Shown here piece by piece: positions 25,643 through 34,103 of a stretch of DNA of 64,000 nucleotides. Origin of the DNA: Paucibacter sp. PLA-PC-4. GTDB lineage: Bacteria > Pseudomonadota > Gammaproteobacteria > Burkholderiales > Burkholderiaceae_C. The stretch spans positions 186,001-250,000 of the forward strand of contig NZ_JAPFGP010000001.1 of assembly GCF_026241155.1 (NCBI RefSeq). The letters are read 5' to 3'. The notes below the pieces were generated by a model, which saw only the letters and a list, made by a program, of their open reading frames with translations, searched no databases and was not told where the DNA came from. Position numbers and translations under genes: made by a program. How positions within the stretch are numbered: position 1 is the first letter of the stretch; every line of letters starts with the position of its first letter.

Positions 25643-27535
25643 ATGGCAGTCCTTTCCATCTCCAATGCCCATCTCGCTTTCGGCCACGTGGCCCTGCTCG
25701 ATGGTGCCAATTTCTCGCTAGAAATCGGCGAGCGCGTCGGCCTGATCGGTCGCAACGGCACGGGCAAGTCCTCGCTGCTGAAGATTCTTGCCGGCATCGA
25801 GAAGCTCGATGACGGCCTGCTGCAGTTGCAGCAGGGCCTGACCAGCGTCTATGTGCCGCAAGAACCCGAGCTGAGGGCCGATGCAACGATCTTCGATGTG
25901 ATCAGCGAAGGCGTGGCCGAGGCCAAGGCCTTGCGCGAGCGCTACGAAATCCATGACGAGAACGACGACCTGGCCTGGGTGCAGGAGCGCATCGAGCATA
26001 TCGGCGCCTGGAACTGGGAGCAGCGGGTGGAGGAGACGCTGCAGCGCCTGGGCCTGGACGGCGAGCGCCTGGTCGGTTCGCTGTCGGGTGGGCTGAAGAA
26101 GCGGGTGGCTCTTGGTCGTGCCCTGGTGGCCCAGCCCGACGTGCTGCTGCTGGACGAGCCGACCAACCACCTGGACCTGGACGCGATCACCTGGCTGGAA
26201 GAGCTGCTCAACAACTTTCAGGGCTCGCTGCTGCTGATTACCCACGACCGAGCCTTCCTGGACAACGTGGCTAACCGTATCGTCGAGCTGGACCGCGGCC
26301 AGCTGCGCGGCTACCCGGGCAATTTCGCCGCTTTCACCGCCGCCAAGGCCTATGAGCTGGAGAACGAGGCACTGTTCAATGCGCGCTTCGACAAGCTGCT
26401 GGCGCAGGAGGAGATCTGGATACGCAAGGGTGTTGAGGCCCGCCGCACGCGCAGCGTCGCGCGTATCCAGCGCCTCGAACAGATGCGCCTGGCGCACCAG
26501 GCGCGCCGGGATGTGCAGGGTAAGGTCAAGCTGGACATCGATACCGGCGGCGCCAGCGGCAAGATCGTTGCCGAATTGGAGAACGTCTCAAAGAACTATG
26601 GCGAGCGCGTCATCGTGCGCGACTTCACCGCCACGATCCTGCGCGGCGACAAGGTCGGCCTGGTCGGCGCTAACGGTGCCGGCAAGACCACCTTGCTGAA
26701 GATGATCCTGGGCGAGCTGGCGCCCGATAGCGGCGAGGTGCGCCAGGGCTCGCGGCTGACGGTCGCCTATTTTGACCAGATGCGTGACACGCTGAACCTC
26801 GATGCGACGCTGGCCGATACCATCAGCCCCGGCAGCGAGTGGATCGAGATTGGCGCGCAGAAAAAGCATGTGAAGAGCTATCTGGGTGATTTCCTGTTTT
26901 CGCCGGCGCGTGCGAACTCGCCGGTCAAGAGTCTGTCTGGTGGCGAGCGCAACCGATTACTGCTGGCCCGCTTGTTTGCACGCCCGGCCAATGTGCTGGT
27001 GCTGGACGAACCGACCAATGACCTAGACATCGAGACGCTGGAGCTGCTGGAGGAACTGTTGGCCGACTATGACGGCACGGTCTTCCTGGTCAGCCATGAC
27101 CGACGCTTCCTGGACAATGTGGTCACCTCGACCATCGTCAATGAAGGCGATGGTCGCTGGCGCGAGTACGAGGGCGGCGTGCAGGACTGGCTGATCCAGT
27201 CCAAGCGTGCGGCGGCAATCAACGAGCAGCGCGCCAAACAGGCCGCCACACCAGCCGCCGTGCCGGTGCCGGCGGCGACACCTGCCCCCGCGCCAGCGCC
27301 CGTGGTTGCCACCAAAAAGAAGCTTAGCTACAAGGAGCAGCGCGAGCTCGACGAGCTGCCCGCCAAGGTGGCGTCGCTGGAGGCCGAGCAGAAGCAGCTC
27401 AATGCTCTGCTCAATGGCACTGAGCTTTACACGCAGGGAGCGGCCCGCATCGCCGAGGTGACCGAGCGCGCCGGCCAGATCGACGAGGAATTGCTGGGCC
27501 TGATGGAGCGCTGGGAACTTCTTGACGCGAAATAA
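25643..27535 (+). CDS. uup: ABC-F family ATPase Uup
   Basis: A 630-residue soluble protein with two ABC domains. Walker A motifs are GRNGTGKSS and GANGAGKTT, signatures are LSGGLKKR and LSGGERNR, and Walker B motifs are VLLLDEPTNHLDL and VLVLDEPTNDLDI. The inter-domain linker is the helical arm of ABC-F proteins. A Pro/Ala-rich stretch leads to the C-terminal coiled coil (about residues 555-630, KKLSYKEQRELDELPAKV), which marks Uup rather than EttA. These proteins act on ribosomes or branched DNA in the cytoplasm. The length is typical. Confidence 0.9.
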   Translation: MAVLSISNAHLAFGHVALLDGANFSLEIGERVGLIGRNGTGKSSLLKILAGIEKLDDGLLQLQQGLTSVYVPQEPELRADATIFDVISEGVAEAKALRERYEIHDENDDLAWVQERIEHIGAWNWEQRVEETLQRLGLDGERLVGSLSGGLKKRVALGRALVAQPDVLLLDEPTNHLDLDAITWLEELLNNFQGSLLLITHDRAFLDNVANRIVELDRGQLRGYPGNFAAFTAAKAYELENEALFNARFDKLLAQEEIWIRKGVEARRTRSVARIQRLEQMRLAHQARRDVQGKVKLDIDTGGASGKIVAELENVSKNYGERVIVRDFTATILRGDKVGLVGANGAGKTTLLKMILGELAPDSGEVRQGSRLTVAYFDQMRDTLNLDATLADTISPGSEWIEIGAQKKHVKSYLGDFLFSPARANSPVKSLSGGERNRLLLARLFARPANVLVLDEPTNDLDIETLELLEELLADYDGTVFLVSHDRRFLDNVVTSTIVNEGDGRWREYEGGVQDWLIQSKRAAAINEQRAKQAATPAAVPVPAATPAPAPAPVVATKKKLSYKEQRELDELPAKVASLEAEQKQLNALLNGTELYTQGAARIAEVTERAGQIDEELLGLMERWELLDAK

Positions 27536-27546
27536 GCCGGAGGTTT

Positions 27547-27560
27547 GACCCTTTTGGGTC
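27547..27560 (+). terminator. Small hairpin after uup
   Basis: GACCC-TTTT-GGGTC forms a 5-bp stem 11 nt after the uup stop. There is no T-tract after it, so it is a weak or non-terminating structure. Confidence 0.25.
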
Positions 27561-27615
27561 TCGGCAAACGGCGTCGCAGGCCCAACAATGGGTGCAAGCC
27601 AGGAGTGAGCACCCG

Positions 27616-29292
27616 ATGAGCCAGGAACCCGCCGACCCCCAGCGTGCCGAACGGCACGAGCAAATGTTCCCCACCCTCAAGCCCGAGGAGATCGCGCGCA
27701 TCAGTCGCTTCGGCACGCTGCAGCATTTCCCGCGCGGCAGCATGCTGGCCAAGGCCGGCCAGCGCGGGCCGGGCATGGTGGTGGTGCTCGCCGGCCGGGT
27801 GCGCATCAGCCAGCGCAACGGCTTGGGCGAAGTCGTCCCCATTATCGACAACGGGCCCGGCCAGTTCCTTGCCGAGGTGGGCCAGCTGTCCGGCGCCGCC
27901 GCCCTGGTTGACGCCGAGGTGCTGGACGACACCCAGGCCCTGGTGATCCCGACCGAGCAGCTGCGCGCGCTGATCATCGGCGAAGCCGACCTTGGCGAGC
28001 GCATTACCCGCGCGCTGATACTGCGCCGCGTCGGCCTGATAGAGGCCGGCATCAGTGGGCCCGTTCTTGTGGGCGCGCCCGACTCGCCGGCCATCGTGCG
28101 GCTGCAGGGCTTTTTGCGCCGTAACGGCCAGCCGCACCAGCAAATGCAGGCCAGCGAGTGCTCGGCCACCGCCGCGCTACTGGAGCAGTACGGTGTTGCG
28201 GCCGACGACGCGATGGTGGTCTGCCCGAACGGCGCGGTGCTGGTCAATCCCAGCGAGGCCCAGTTGGCGCGCTGCATCGGCATGCTGGACATGCGTGTGC
28301 GCGAGGAGCTTTTCGATGTGCTGATCATCGGCGCAGGCCCGGCCGGGCTGGCGGCGGCGGTCTATGCGGCCTCCGAGGGGCTGTCGGTCGGAGTGCTGGA
28401 CTGCCGGCATTTCGGCGGCCAGGCCGGTGCCAGTGCTCGCATCGAGAATTACCTGGGCTTTCCGACCGGCATCTCAGGCATGGCGCTGGCCGGGCGTGCT
28501 TTTGTGCAGGCGCAGAAGTTCGGTGCCGACCTGATGATCCCCTCCGAGGCGCTGGCGCTTGACTGCAGCCGTGCCGGCCCCGAGGGTGAGCTGCGCCTGC
28601 AACTCAGCGATGGCCGCTGGCTGCGCAGTCGCACGGTGGTCGTCGCTAGCGGTGCGCGCTATCGCCGGCCCGAGGTGCCGCGGCTAGCCGAGTTCGAGGG
28701 CCGTGGGGTCTGGTACTGGGCCTCTGCGGTGGAAGCCAGACTATGCGCCCAGGCCGAGGTGGCCCTGGTGGGCGGCGGCAATTCGGCCGGCCAAGCCGCC
28801 GTCTTCCTGGCCGGGCATGCGGCCAAGGTGCATATGCTGGTGCGCGGCCCCGATCTGTCGGCCAGCATGTCGCGCTATCTGATCGATCGCATCAGCCACA
28901 CGCCCAATATCGAGCTGTGCACCCATACCGAGCTCAGCGGGTTGCGCGGGGAGCGTGGTGGCAGCCTGAATGGCCTGCGCTGGCGCGACCGGCGCAGTGG
29001 CGCGGAGCACGACTGCGATACCCGCAACCTGTTCCTGTTCGTCGGCGCCGAGCCCGAGACCGGCTGGCTTGAGGGCTGTGGCGTGGCGGTCGATGCGCGG
29101 GGCTTTGTGCTGACCGGAGCGGCTGCAGCCGAGGCGGCCGGCGCCTATCTGCCGGCCGCCCTGGAGGCCAGCGTGCCCGGGGTGTTTGCGGTCGGCGATG
29201 TGCGGGCGGGCTCGGTCAAGCGGGTCGGCGGCGCGATCGGCGAGGGTGCGGCTGCGGTAGCCCAGATCCATAGCTATCTGGCCGGAGGCTGA
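27616..29292 (+). CDS. Cyclic-nucleotide-binding/thioredoxin reductase-like fusion oxidoreductase
   Basis: A 558-residue three-part protein. Residues about 18-140 resemble a cyclic nucleotide-binding (CRP-like) sensor domain. Residues 155-225 form a thioredoxin-like linker (PDSPAIVRLQGFLRRNGQPH). Residues 233-556 form a two-dinucleotide-fold flavoprotein: GAGPAGLAAAVYAASEG, HFGGQAGASARIENYLGFP, VGGGNSAGQAAVFLAGHA, then GDVRAGSVKRVGGAIGEG. The CxxC expected after GRGV is absent: the sequence is GRGVWYWASAVEA, so it cannot be a classical thioredoxin reductase. AGGAG precedes the ATG at 27616. It is followed 2 bp later by the diguanylate-cyclase gene. Its electron acceptor is unknown. Confidence 0.85.
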   Translation: MSQEPADPQRAERHEQMFPTLKPEEIARISRFGTLQHFPRGSMLAKAGQRGPGMVVVLAGRVRISQRNGLGEVVPIIDNGPGQFLAEVGQLSGAAALVDAEVLDDTQALVIPTEQLRALIIGEADLGERITRALILRRVGLIEAGISGPVLVGAPDSPAIVRLQGFLRRNGQPHQQMQASECSATAALLEQYGVAADDAMVVCPNGAVLVNPSEAQLARCIGMLDMRVREELFDVLIIGAGPAGLAAAVYAASEGLSVGVLDCRHFGGQAGASARIENYLGFPTGISGMALAGRAFVQAQKFGADLMIPSEALALDCSRAGPEGELRLQLSDGRWLRSRTVVVASGARYRRPEVPRLAEFEGRGVWYWASAVEARLCAQAEVALVGGGNSAGQAAVFLAGHAAKVHMLVRGPDLSASMSRYLIDRISHTPNIELCTHTELSGLRGERGGSLNGLRWRDRRSGAEHDCDTRNLFLFVGAEPETGWLEGCGVAVDARGFVLTGAAAAEAAGAYLPAALEASVPGVFAVGDVRAGSVKRVGGAIGEGAAAVAQIHSYLAGG

Positions 29293-29294
29293 GC

Positions 29295-30847
29295 ATGCGG
29301 CTGCGCCTCAAGGTGGTGTGCGGTGTGCTGCTGCTCTCCATCTTGTTGGGCGGCTTGGGCCTGTGGATGCTGCGCGCCAGCGTGGCCGCCAGCCATCTGG
29401 AACTCGAGCAGCGCGCCGCTCGCGAGCACTTCGTGCGCCTGCTGCAGACGCTGGACGACGAACTGGCGCTGCGAGACCGGGTATTGCGCGAGTGGAGCAT
29501 CTGGCCGGACTTCTACCAGTTCGCCGAGGACGGCAATCGCCAGTTCGCCGAGCGCAATTTGAGCGCGCAGAGCATCGCCAACTCCAGCCTTAACTGGCTA
29601 GGTTTCTATGATCTGCAAGGTCGGCCGCTGCACAGCATCGGCGCGCCCGGCCAGGCTGTCGAGCTGCGCCTGCCGCACGACCTCAGTCCTGCGGTGCAGA
29701 CCCAGCTGAGCCGGCCGGCCATCGATACGTGACTGCCTTGCGGGCTGGCACGGCTGCGCCAGGACCTGATGATGGTTGTCGCCGGCCGCTGCTGGACGGT
29801 CTCAGTGGCGCTCCAGCGCGCGGCACGGTGGCGATCGCCGAATGGCTGAGCCCGGCGGTGATGCTGGCTGTGGCTCGGCGCAGCGGGCTGGAAAGCAAAT
29901 TGCGCCTGTTGCCCGAGGGCGAGGTCTTGCCGGGTCTGCCGGTGAGCTTGGACTTTCAGGCGCTGACCGGCGATGGCCCGGTCTGGATGGACGAGGCGCC
30001 CGACTGGCTGCTGATCAGCTGGCCGGTACAGGACCTGGCTGGCGAGCTGGTGGCGGTACTGGAGACGCGCTGGCCGCGCCATATCCAGCAGCGTGGCCAG
30101 GAACTGCTGAGGCGCGTGCAGTGGGTGCTGCTAGGCCTGGCGGTCGCGCTGACCCTCGGTCTGCTGCTGCTGGCCGATCGACTGGTGGTAGCGCGGCTGG
30201 TGCGGCTGCGCCGCGAACTGGGCGATATCCGCGAGCAGCGCAAATGGGGCCGCCAGGTCACGGTGCAGGGCCAAGATGAGATTACCGAACTGGCCGGCGG
30301 GGCCAACCATTTGCTAGGCGTGATCGCGTCCCAGGTCCATGTGCTGGAGCGCTTGTCGCAGACCGATGCGCTGACCGGGCTGGCCAACCGGCGCTGCTTT
30401 GGCGAGCGCCTGGAATTGGCGATGCGCCAGCGCCAGCGCCGCAGCGATGCATCGCTGAGCTTGCTGTTGATTGATGTCGATCACTTCAAGTCCTATAACG
30501 ACCGCTACGGCCATCACCAGGGCGATCTGGCGCTGCAGGCGCTGGCGGCCTGTCTGGCCCAGGTGGCGCGCCGGCCCGAGGACCTGGCGGCGCGCCTGGG
30601 CGGGGAGGAGTTTGCGCTCTTGCTGACAGCTGACCGCAGCGGTGCCCAGCACTGCGCGACTGAGCTGCGCGCCGCGCTGGCGGCCCGGGGCATCGCCCAT
30701 GAGGGCGGCGGCCCGGGCGGTCTGCTGACCCTCAGCATGGGCCTGGCCCAGGCGGCGTCCGACGAGAGCTCGGACGAGTTCTACCAGCGCGCCGATGCGG
30801 CCCTTTACCGCGCCAAGGCGGCGGGACGCGACCGACTGATGGAGTGA
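29295..30847 (+). pseudogene. CHASE4-type sensor diguanylate cyclase, split by a stop and a frameshift
   Basis: The first frame (29295-29732, 145 residues) gives an N-terminal membrane helix and the first half of a CHASE4-like sensor (SIWPDFYQFAEDGN, FYDLQGRPLHSIG). It stops at TGA 29730. The same frame then reads on as LRQDLMMVVAGR before the homologous text moves to the frame of the second ORF near 29790. That ORF (29729-30847, GTG start overlapping the stop) gives ARGTVAIAEWLSP, a second membrane helix, a HAMP-like linker and an intact GGDEF domain: DALTGLANRR, GGEEF and the inhibitory RxxD site (RPED). One nonsense change plus one frameshift separate sensor from enzyme. Either it is a recent pseudogene, a sequencing artefact, or the second ORF alone makes a truncated cyclase. 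It follows the CNB oxidoreductase by 2 bp. Confidence 0.7.
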
Positions 30848-30862
30848 GCCGCAGGGGGGGGG

Positions 30863-31234
30863 CTATTCGGCCGCGTCGGTCGTGACCTCGACGCGGTGGC
30901 CGTCCAGATCACTGAACATCGCGCCGAAATAGCTGTCGCTGATATCGGGCCGCAGCCGTGGCGTGAACAGATCCTTGCCGCCGGCCGCCAGCGCGACCGT
31001 GTGGACTCGTGCAACCTGTTCGCGCGAGGCGGCGCGCCAGGCGATATGAGCGCCCGGCGCGGTCACCGGGGCGTCGGCCGGGTAGATGAAGAAGCACCAG
31101 TTCTGGGCACTACCGAAAGCGGCTTCCTTGCCGCAATCGCGCAGCAGGCCCAGGCCCAGCGGGGCGAGCACGCGGGTATAGAAGGCGGTGGCTTCGGCGT
31201 AGTGCCGGGATCCGATGGAGACATGGTCGATCAT
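30863..31234 (-). CDS. VOC family (glyoxalase/dioxygenase-like) protein
   Basis: A 123-residue single-unit VOC protein beginning MIDHVSIGSRHYAEATAFYTRVLAPLG, the typical first beta-alpha-beta module, and closing with FSDLDGHRVEV. Metal ligands would be His4 and the Glu of VEVTT. It diverges from an Lrp-type regulator gene 130 bp away. The start is set at the conserved first Met; the longer upstream frame runs through the regulator in antisense. The substrate is unknown. Confidence 0.8.
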   Translation of the reverse strand: MIDHVSIGSRHYAEATAFYTRVLAPLGLGLLRDCGKEAAFGSAQNWCFFIYPADAPVTAPGAHIAWRAASREQVARVHTVALAAGGKDLFTPRLRPDISDSYFGAMFSDLDGHRVEVTTDAAE

Positions 31235-31363
31235 CAGGCGTGAGTTCTCGATGGAGGTCGATGAATAATGCGCAGCCTGCAGTGTCGCGGCCCCACAGCG
31301 TCGCTGGGGCGCATAGGGCTGGGCCGGTTTGCGGCCTGCCCGCATCTTTTCAGCCGTTTTTGC

Positions 31364-31849
31364 ATGATGACCCTGGACGCCCTGGACAAACGCATCGTCG
31401 CGCTCTACCAAGAAGACACCACCCGCTCGGGAGAGTTGATCGGTGCACATGTCGGGCTGTCCGCAGCGGCGGTGCAACGCCGTCTCAAGCGCTTGCGCGA
31501 GCAGGGCGTGATCCTGGCCGAGGTGGCACAACTGGATCCGCGCGCGCTGGGCCTGCACCTGACGGCCCTGGTGCATGTGGACCTGGTGGACGAGTCGGCC
31601 CTTGCCGCGGGCGCCTTCTGCAAGCGCTTGCTCGCCCGGCCCGAGGTGCAGCAATGCTATGGCGTTACCGGCGAGGCTGACTACGTGCTGGTCGTTGTCG
31701 TGGCCGATCTGCCCGCCTATGAAGCGTTCTGCGCGGCCTGCCTGCTGCACGACGCCAATGTCGCAGCTTCAAGACGCAGATCGTGCTGGATGCCGTGCGG
31801 CGCGCCGGACCGCTGGCGCTTCCCGATTGAGCATCAGCCTTGGGGCTGA
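31364..31849 (+). CDS. Lrp/AsnC-family regulator with 3'-terminal frameshift
   Basis: About 161 residues as read. The N-terminal HTH is LDALDKRIVALYQED, then RSGELIGAHVGLSAAAVQRRLKRLRE. The RAM/AsnC ligand domain follows (QQCYGVTGEADYVLVVVVADLPAYEAF). After HDANVA the frame diverges; a single missing base near 31760 would restore the expected ending SFKTQIVLDAVRRAGPLALPD with a stop at 31828-31830. The last 20 or so residues are therefore altered, which would affect oligomerisation. It diverges from the VOC gene. Whether the lesion is real or a sequencing error cannot be told here. Confidence 0.75.
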   Translation: MMTLDALDKRIVALYQEDTTRSGELIGAHVGLSAAAVQRRLKRLREQGVILAEVAQLDPRALGLHLTALVHVDLVDESALAAGAFCKRLLARPEVQQCYGVTGEADYVLVVVVADLPAYEAFCAACLLHDANVAASRRRSCWMPCGAPDRWRFPIEHQPWG

Positions 31850-31850
31850 T
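31833..31850. terminator. Stem-loop after the Lrp gene
   Basis: ATCAGCC-TTGG-GGCTGAT is a perfect 7-bp stem with a 4-nt loop, directly behind the ancestral stop of the Lrp gene and before the convergent DUF2059 gene. No T-tract follows on either strand, so termination is only possible, not shown. Confidence 0.35.
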
Positions 31851-31969
31851 GCGGATTTCGAACAGTCGCTGCCACCCTTTGCCGGTGGCGACGTGGCGGT
31901 CTGCGAGGCGGCATGTCAGCCTGGCGAGGGCCTTCATGAATCGTAGCGGCGCCATAGTCCGCGGAGCTG

Positions 31970-32497
31970 CTAGCGCTTCGCAGCCTGCTGCTCCGCCTTG
32001 AACTCGGCGGCCGTGGCCTCGGCGATGGCCTGCATTCTTTGCATCATCTGCCCCATGCGTTGCTGGGTCGAGGCCATGGATTGCTGCAACACCAGGGGCA
32101 ACTTCACGACAAAGGCCCTGCCGGCAGGGCTGCCGTAAAAGGCGATCAGACCGTCGATCTCCTCCTGGGTGAAGGTCTGGCTGTAGATCTGTACCGACAG
32201 CGCCTTCATGCGCTCCCAGGACATCTCTTCTAGTAGTAGCGGCATGGCTTTTGCCTGGTAGGCGGCGGCAAACGCCTCGGCCCGCTGGCGCTGCTCGGCG
32301 TTCAACTCGCGTGCACCGATCATCTGGTCGAACATCGGTTTCATCATGCCGCTGACCTGCTGCTGCAGGGCCGCTACGGTCTTCTGCGAGTCGGTCAACT
32401 CCAGCAGGCGCTCGACGGACTCCGGGGTCGGGCCCGCAGCCTGGGCCGACTGGCTGCAGCACAGCGACAGAACGATGGCGAATAGGTACAGGCGCAT
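31970..32497 (-). CDS. DUF2059 family exported protein
   Basis: A 175-residue protein with a signal peptide (MRLYLFAIVLSLCCSQSAQA) and a helical DUF2059 domain. Recognisable parts are SVERLLELTDSQKTVAALQQQVSGM near the start and FTQEEIDGLIAFYGSPAGRAFVVKLP, the hallmark block of the family. The C-terminus is Met/Gln-rich and probably coiled coil. Members are periplasmic and of unknown function. It lies between the Lrp gene (convergent) and the MocR gene (same strand) with 84 bp to the latter. Confidence 0.85.
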   Translation of the reverse strand: MRLYLFAIVLSLCCSQSAQAAGPTPESVERLLELTDSQKTVAALQQQVSGMMKPMFDQMIGARELNAEQRQRAEAFAAAYQAKAMPLLLEEMSWERMKALSVQIYSQTFTQEEIDGLIAFYGSPAGRAFVVKLPLVLQQSMASTQQRMGQMMQRMQAIAEATAAEFKAEQQAAKR

Positions 32498-32580
32498 GGC
32501 GTCACTCGATCGCGAGTCGGAGGATGGACGGCGGTGATTCTGCCCGCAACTGCGGCCCCTGCCTCTCCTCCCAAAGGGGG

Positions 32581-34029
32581 TCAGCTCTTGCCAAGCAGCT
32601 CGCTGCGCAGCGCCCGCAGCCGGGCCCAGAACTTGGCGTCCTGAGCGGTTGCGAAGTTGATGCGCATCAGCGTGCCGGCGCGGCGGGTCGCGCTGAACAG
32701 CAGGCCCGGCGCGATCAGCCAGCCCTCGTCGAGCAGGCGCTGGGCCAGCCGCTCGGTGTCGACGCCGACATCGACCCAGCCGAACAGGCCTTGCGGTGGC
32801 GTGACGAAGCGGCAGCCAGCCTCCAGCGCTAGCCGCGCTGAGCGGCCCCGCGCCGCGTCGAGCCGGGTCAGTACGCGCTCTGCATGGCGGCGCAACTGGC
32901 CCTGCTCAAGGCAGATCGCGACGGCGCGGTCCAGCAGCGGGCTGGTGGTCAGGGTCGACAGCAGTTTCAGCTCGGTCAGCTTGGCAATGCGCTCCGGGCT
33001 GGCCGCCAGATAGCCGACCCGCCAGGCCGGTGTCAGGATCTTCGAGAAGCCAGACACATAGAGCGTGCGCCGCAGACCGTCCAGGGCCGACAGCCGCGGC
33101 GCATGGTTGGGTGCCAGCCAGGCATAGGTGTCGTCCTCAACGATCAGCAAATCGCCGACCTCGGCCAGCTTCAGGATCTGGTGGGCGGCGGCCAGCGACA
33201 GCGTGTGGCCGGTCGGGTTGTGCAGCACTGAGACCGTCACATACATGCGCGGCCGGTGCTGCTCGATCAGGCGCTGCATGATGGCCAGATCCGGCCCATC
33301 GGCGCCTCGGGGCACCGGCAGCAGCCGCATACCGGCCTGGCTCAACCGGGCGTATTCGATGGCCCAGCCGGGGTCGTCAACCAGCACCGCGTCTCCGGGA
33401 TTCAGCAGGCTGCGGGTGATCAGGTCCAGCCCATGGGTGGCGCCCACCGTCGACATGATCTGCGCTGGCTGGGCTGCAATGCCCAGATCGGCCAGGCGCT
33501 GGGCCAGCGCCGCGCGCAGTCGCGCATCACCGCCGGGCTCGCCGTACTGCAGGGCCAACTGGTCTGGCCCCTCGCTCTGAGCCAGCACTTTGCGCATGGC
33601 GCTCTGCAGCATCGGCAGATCCAGCCACTCGGCCGGCAGTGTGCCCAGGCCCGGCGCGCTGCGCGCGTCGGCCTGGAACATGCCGCGTATCAAGGCGGTG
33701 GCATCAAACGGCGCCTGGCTCGGCAGGCGCTCCGGGCGCGGCTCGGGCGCGACACTGCGCCCGGCCCGTACGCCGGACTCCCGGACAAAGAAGCCGCGCT
33801 GCTTGCGCGCCTCCAACAGGCCCTGGGCCAGCAGCTGGTCGTAGGCGGCGACTACGGTGTAGGGGCTGACGCCATGGTGGCGTGCGCACTCGCGAACCGA
33901 AGGCAGGCGCGAGCCCGGCAGCAGCAGCCGCTGGGCGATGCGCTCGGAAAAACGCTGTGCCAGCTGTTCGGCCAGCGGCACGCTGGAGGCGCGCGACAAG
34001 GTGGCCGGGCTGTTTGTGCTGGTGTCCAT
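32581..34029 (-). CDS. MocR-type regulator (GntR HTH fused to aminotransferase domain)
   Basis: A 482-residue PLP-dependent regulator. Residues 15-85 are a GntR winged HTH (LAEQLAQRFSERIAQRLLLPG, RLPSVRECARHHGVSPYTVVAAYDQL). The rest is a class I aminotransferase fold with HNPTGH, IVEDDTYAW and the PLP-lysine motif SGFSKILTPAWRVGYL. MocR proteins such as PdxR, GabR and TauR sense PLP and an amine or amino acid. It diverges from the EamA-racemase-aminotransferase operon across a perfect 9-bp inverted repeat, so it is the probable regulator of that operon. The ATG at 34029 is preferred to an in-frame TTG at 34059. Confidence 0.9.
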   Translation of the reverse strand: MDTSTNSPATLSRASSVPLAEQLAQRFSERIAQRLLLPGSRLPSVRECARHHGVSPYTVVAAYDQLLAQGLLEARKQRGFFVRESGVRAGRSVAPEPRPERLPSQAPFDATALIRGMFQADARSAPGLGTLPAEWLDLPMLQSAMRKVLAQSEGPDQLALQYGEPGGDARLRAALAQRLADLGIAAQPAQIMSTVGATHGLDLITRSLLNPGDAVLVDDPGWAIEYARLSQAGMRLLPVPRGADGPDLAIMQRLIEQHRPRMYVTVSVLHNPTGHTLSLAAAHQILKLAEVGDLLIVEDDTYAWLAPNHAPRLSALDGLRRTLYVSGFSKILTPAWRVGYLAASPERIAKLTELKLLSTLTTSPLLDRAVAICLEQGQLRRHAERVLTRLDAARGRSARLALEAGCRFVTPPQGLFGWVDVGVDTERLAQRLLDEGWLIAPGLLFSATRRAGTLMRINFATAQDAKFWARLRALRSELLGKS

Positions 34030-34030
34030 G

Positions 34031-34080
34031 CCAATACAGTCGTTTGTGATGTCCGGCAAAGTGTACTGGTTCTGTATTGG
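34031..34080. promoter_or_regulatory. Inverted repeat CCAATACAG-N32-CTGTATTGG, candidate MocR operator
   Basis: Two perfect 9-bp inverted copies lie between the divergent mocR (start 34029) and EamA (start 34104) genes. The centre-to-centre distance is 41 bp, close to four helical turns. MocR dimers commonly bind paired half-sites in such divergent promoters. One copy touches the mocR start, which fits autoregulation. Confidence 0.6.
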
Positions 34081-34103
34081 TTGTCCAGACTAGACTGGGA
34101 CGC

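Noticed and set aside
29730-29732. Selenocysteine codon or programmed readthrough at TGA in the cyclase gene
   Set aside because: There is no adjacent SECIS-like hairpin evident, the sensor family has no Sec position there, and a second lesion (frameshift) is needed about 60 nt later, so decay or error is simpler.
31755-31770. Programmed ribosomal frameshift in the Lrp gene
   Set aside because: No slippery heptamer is present at the junction; a lost base explains the pattern.
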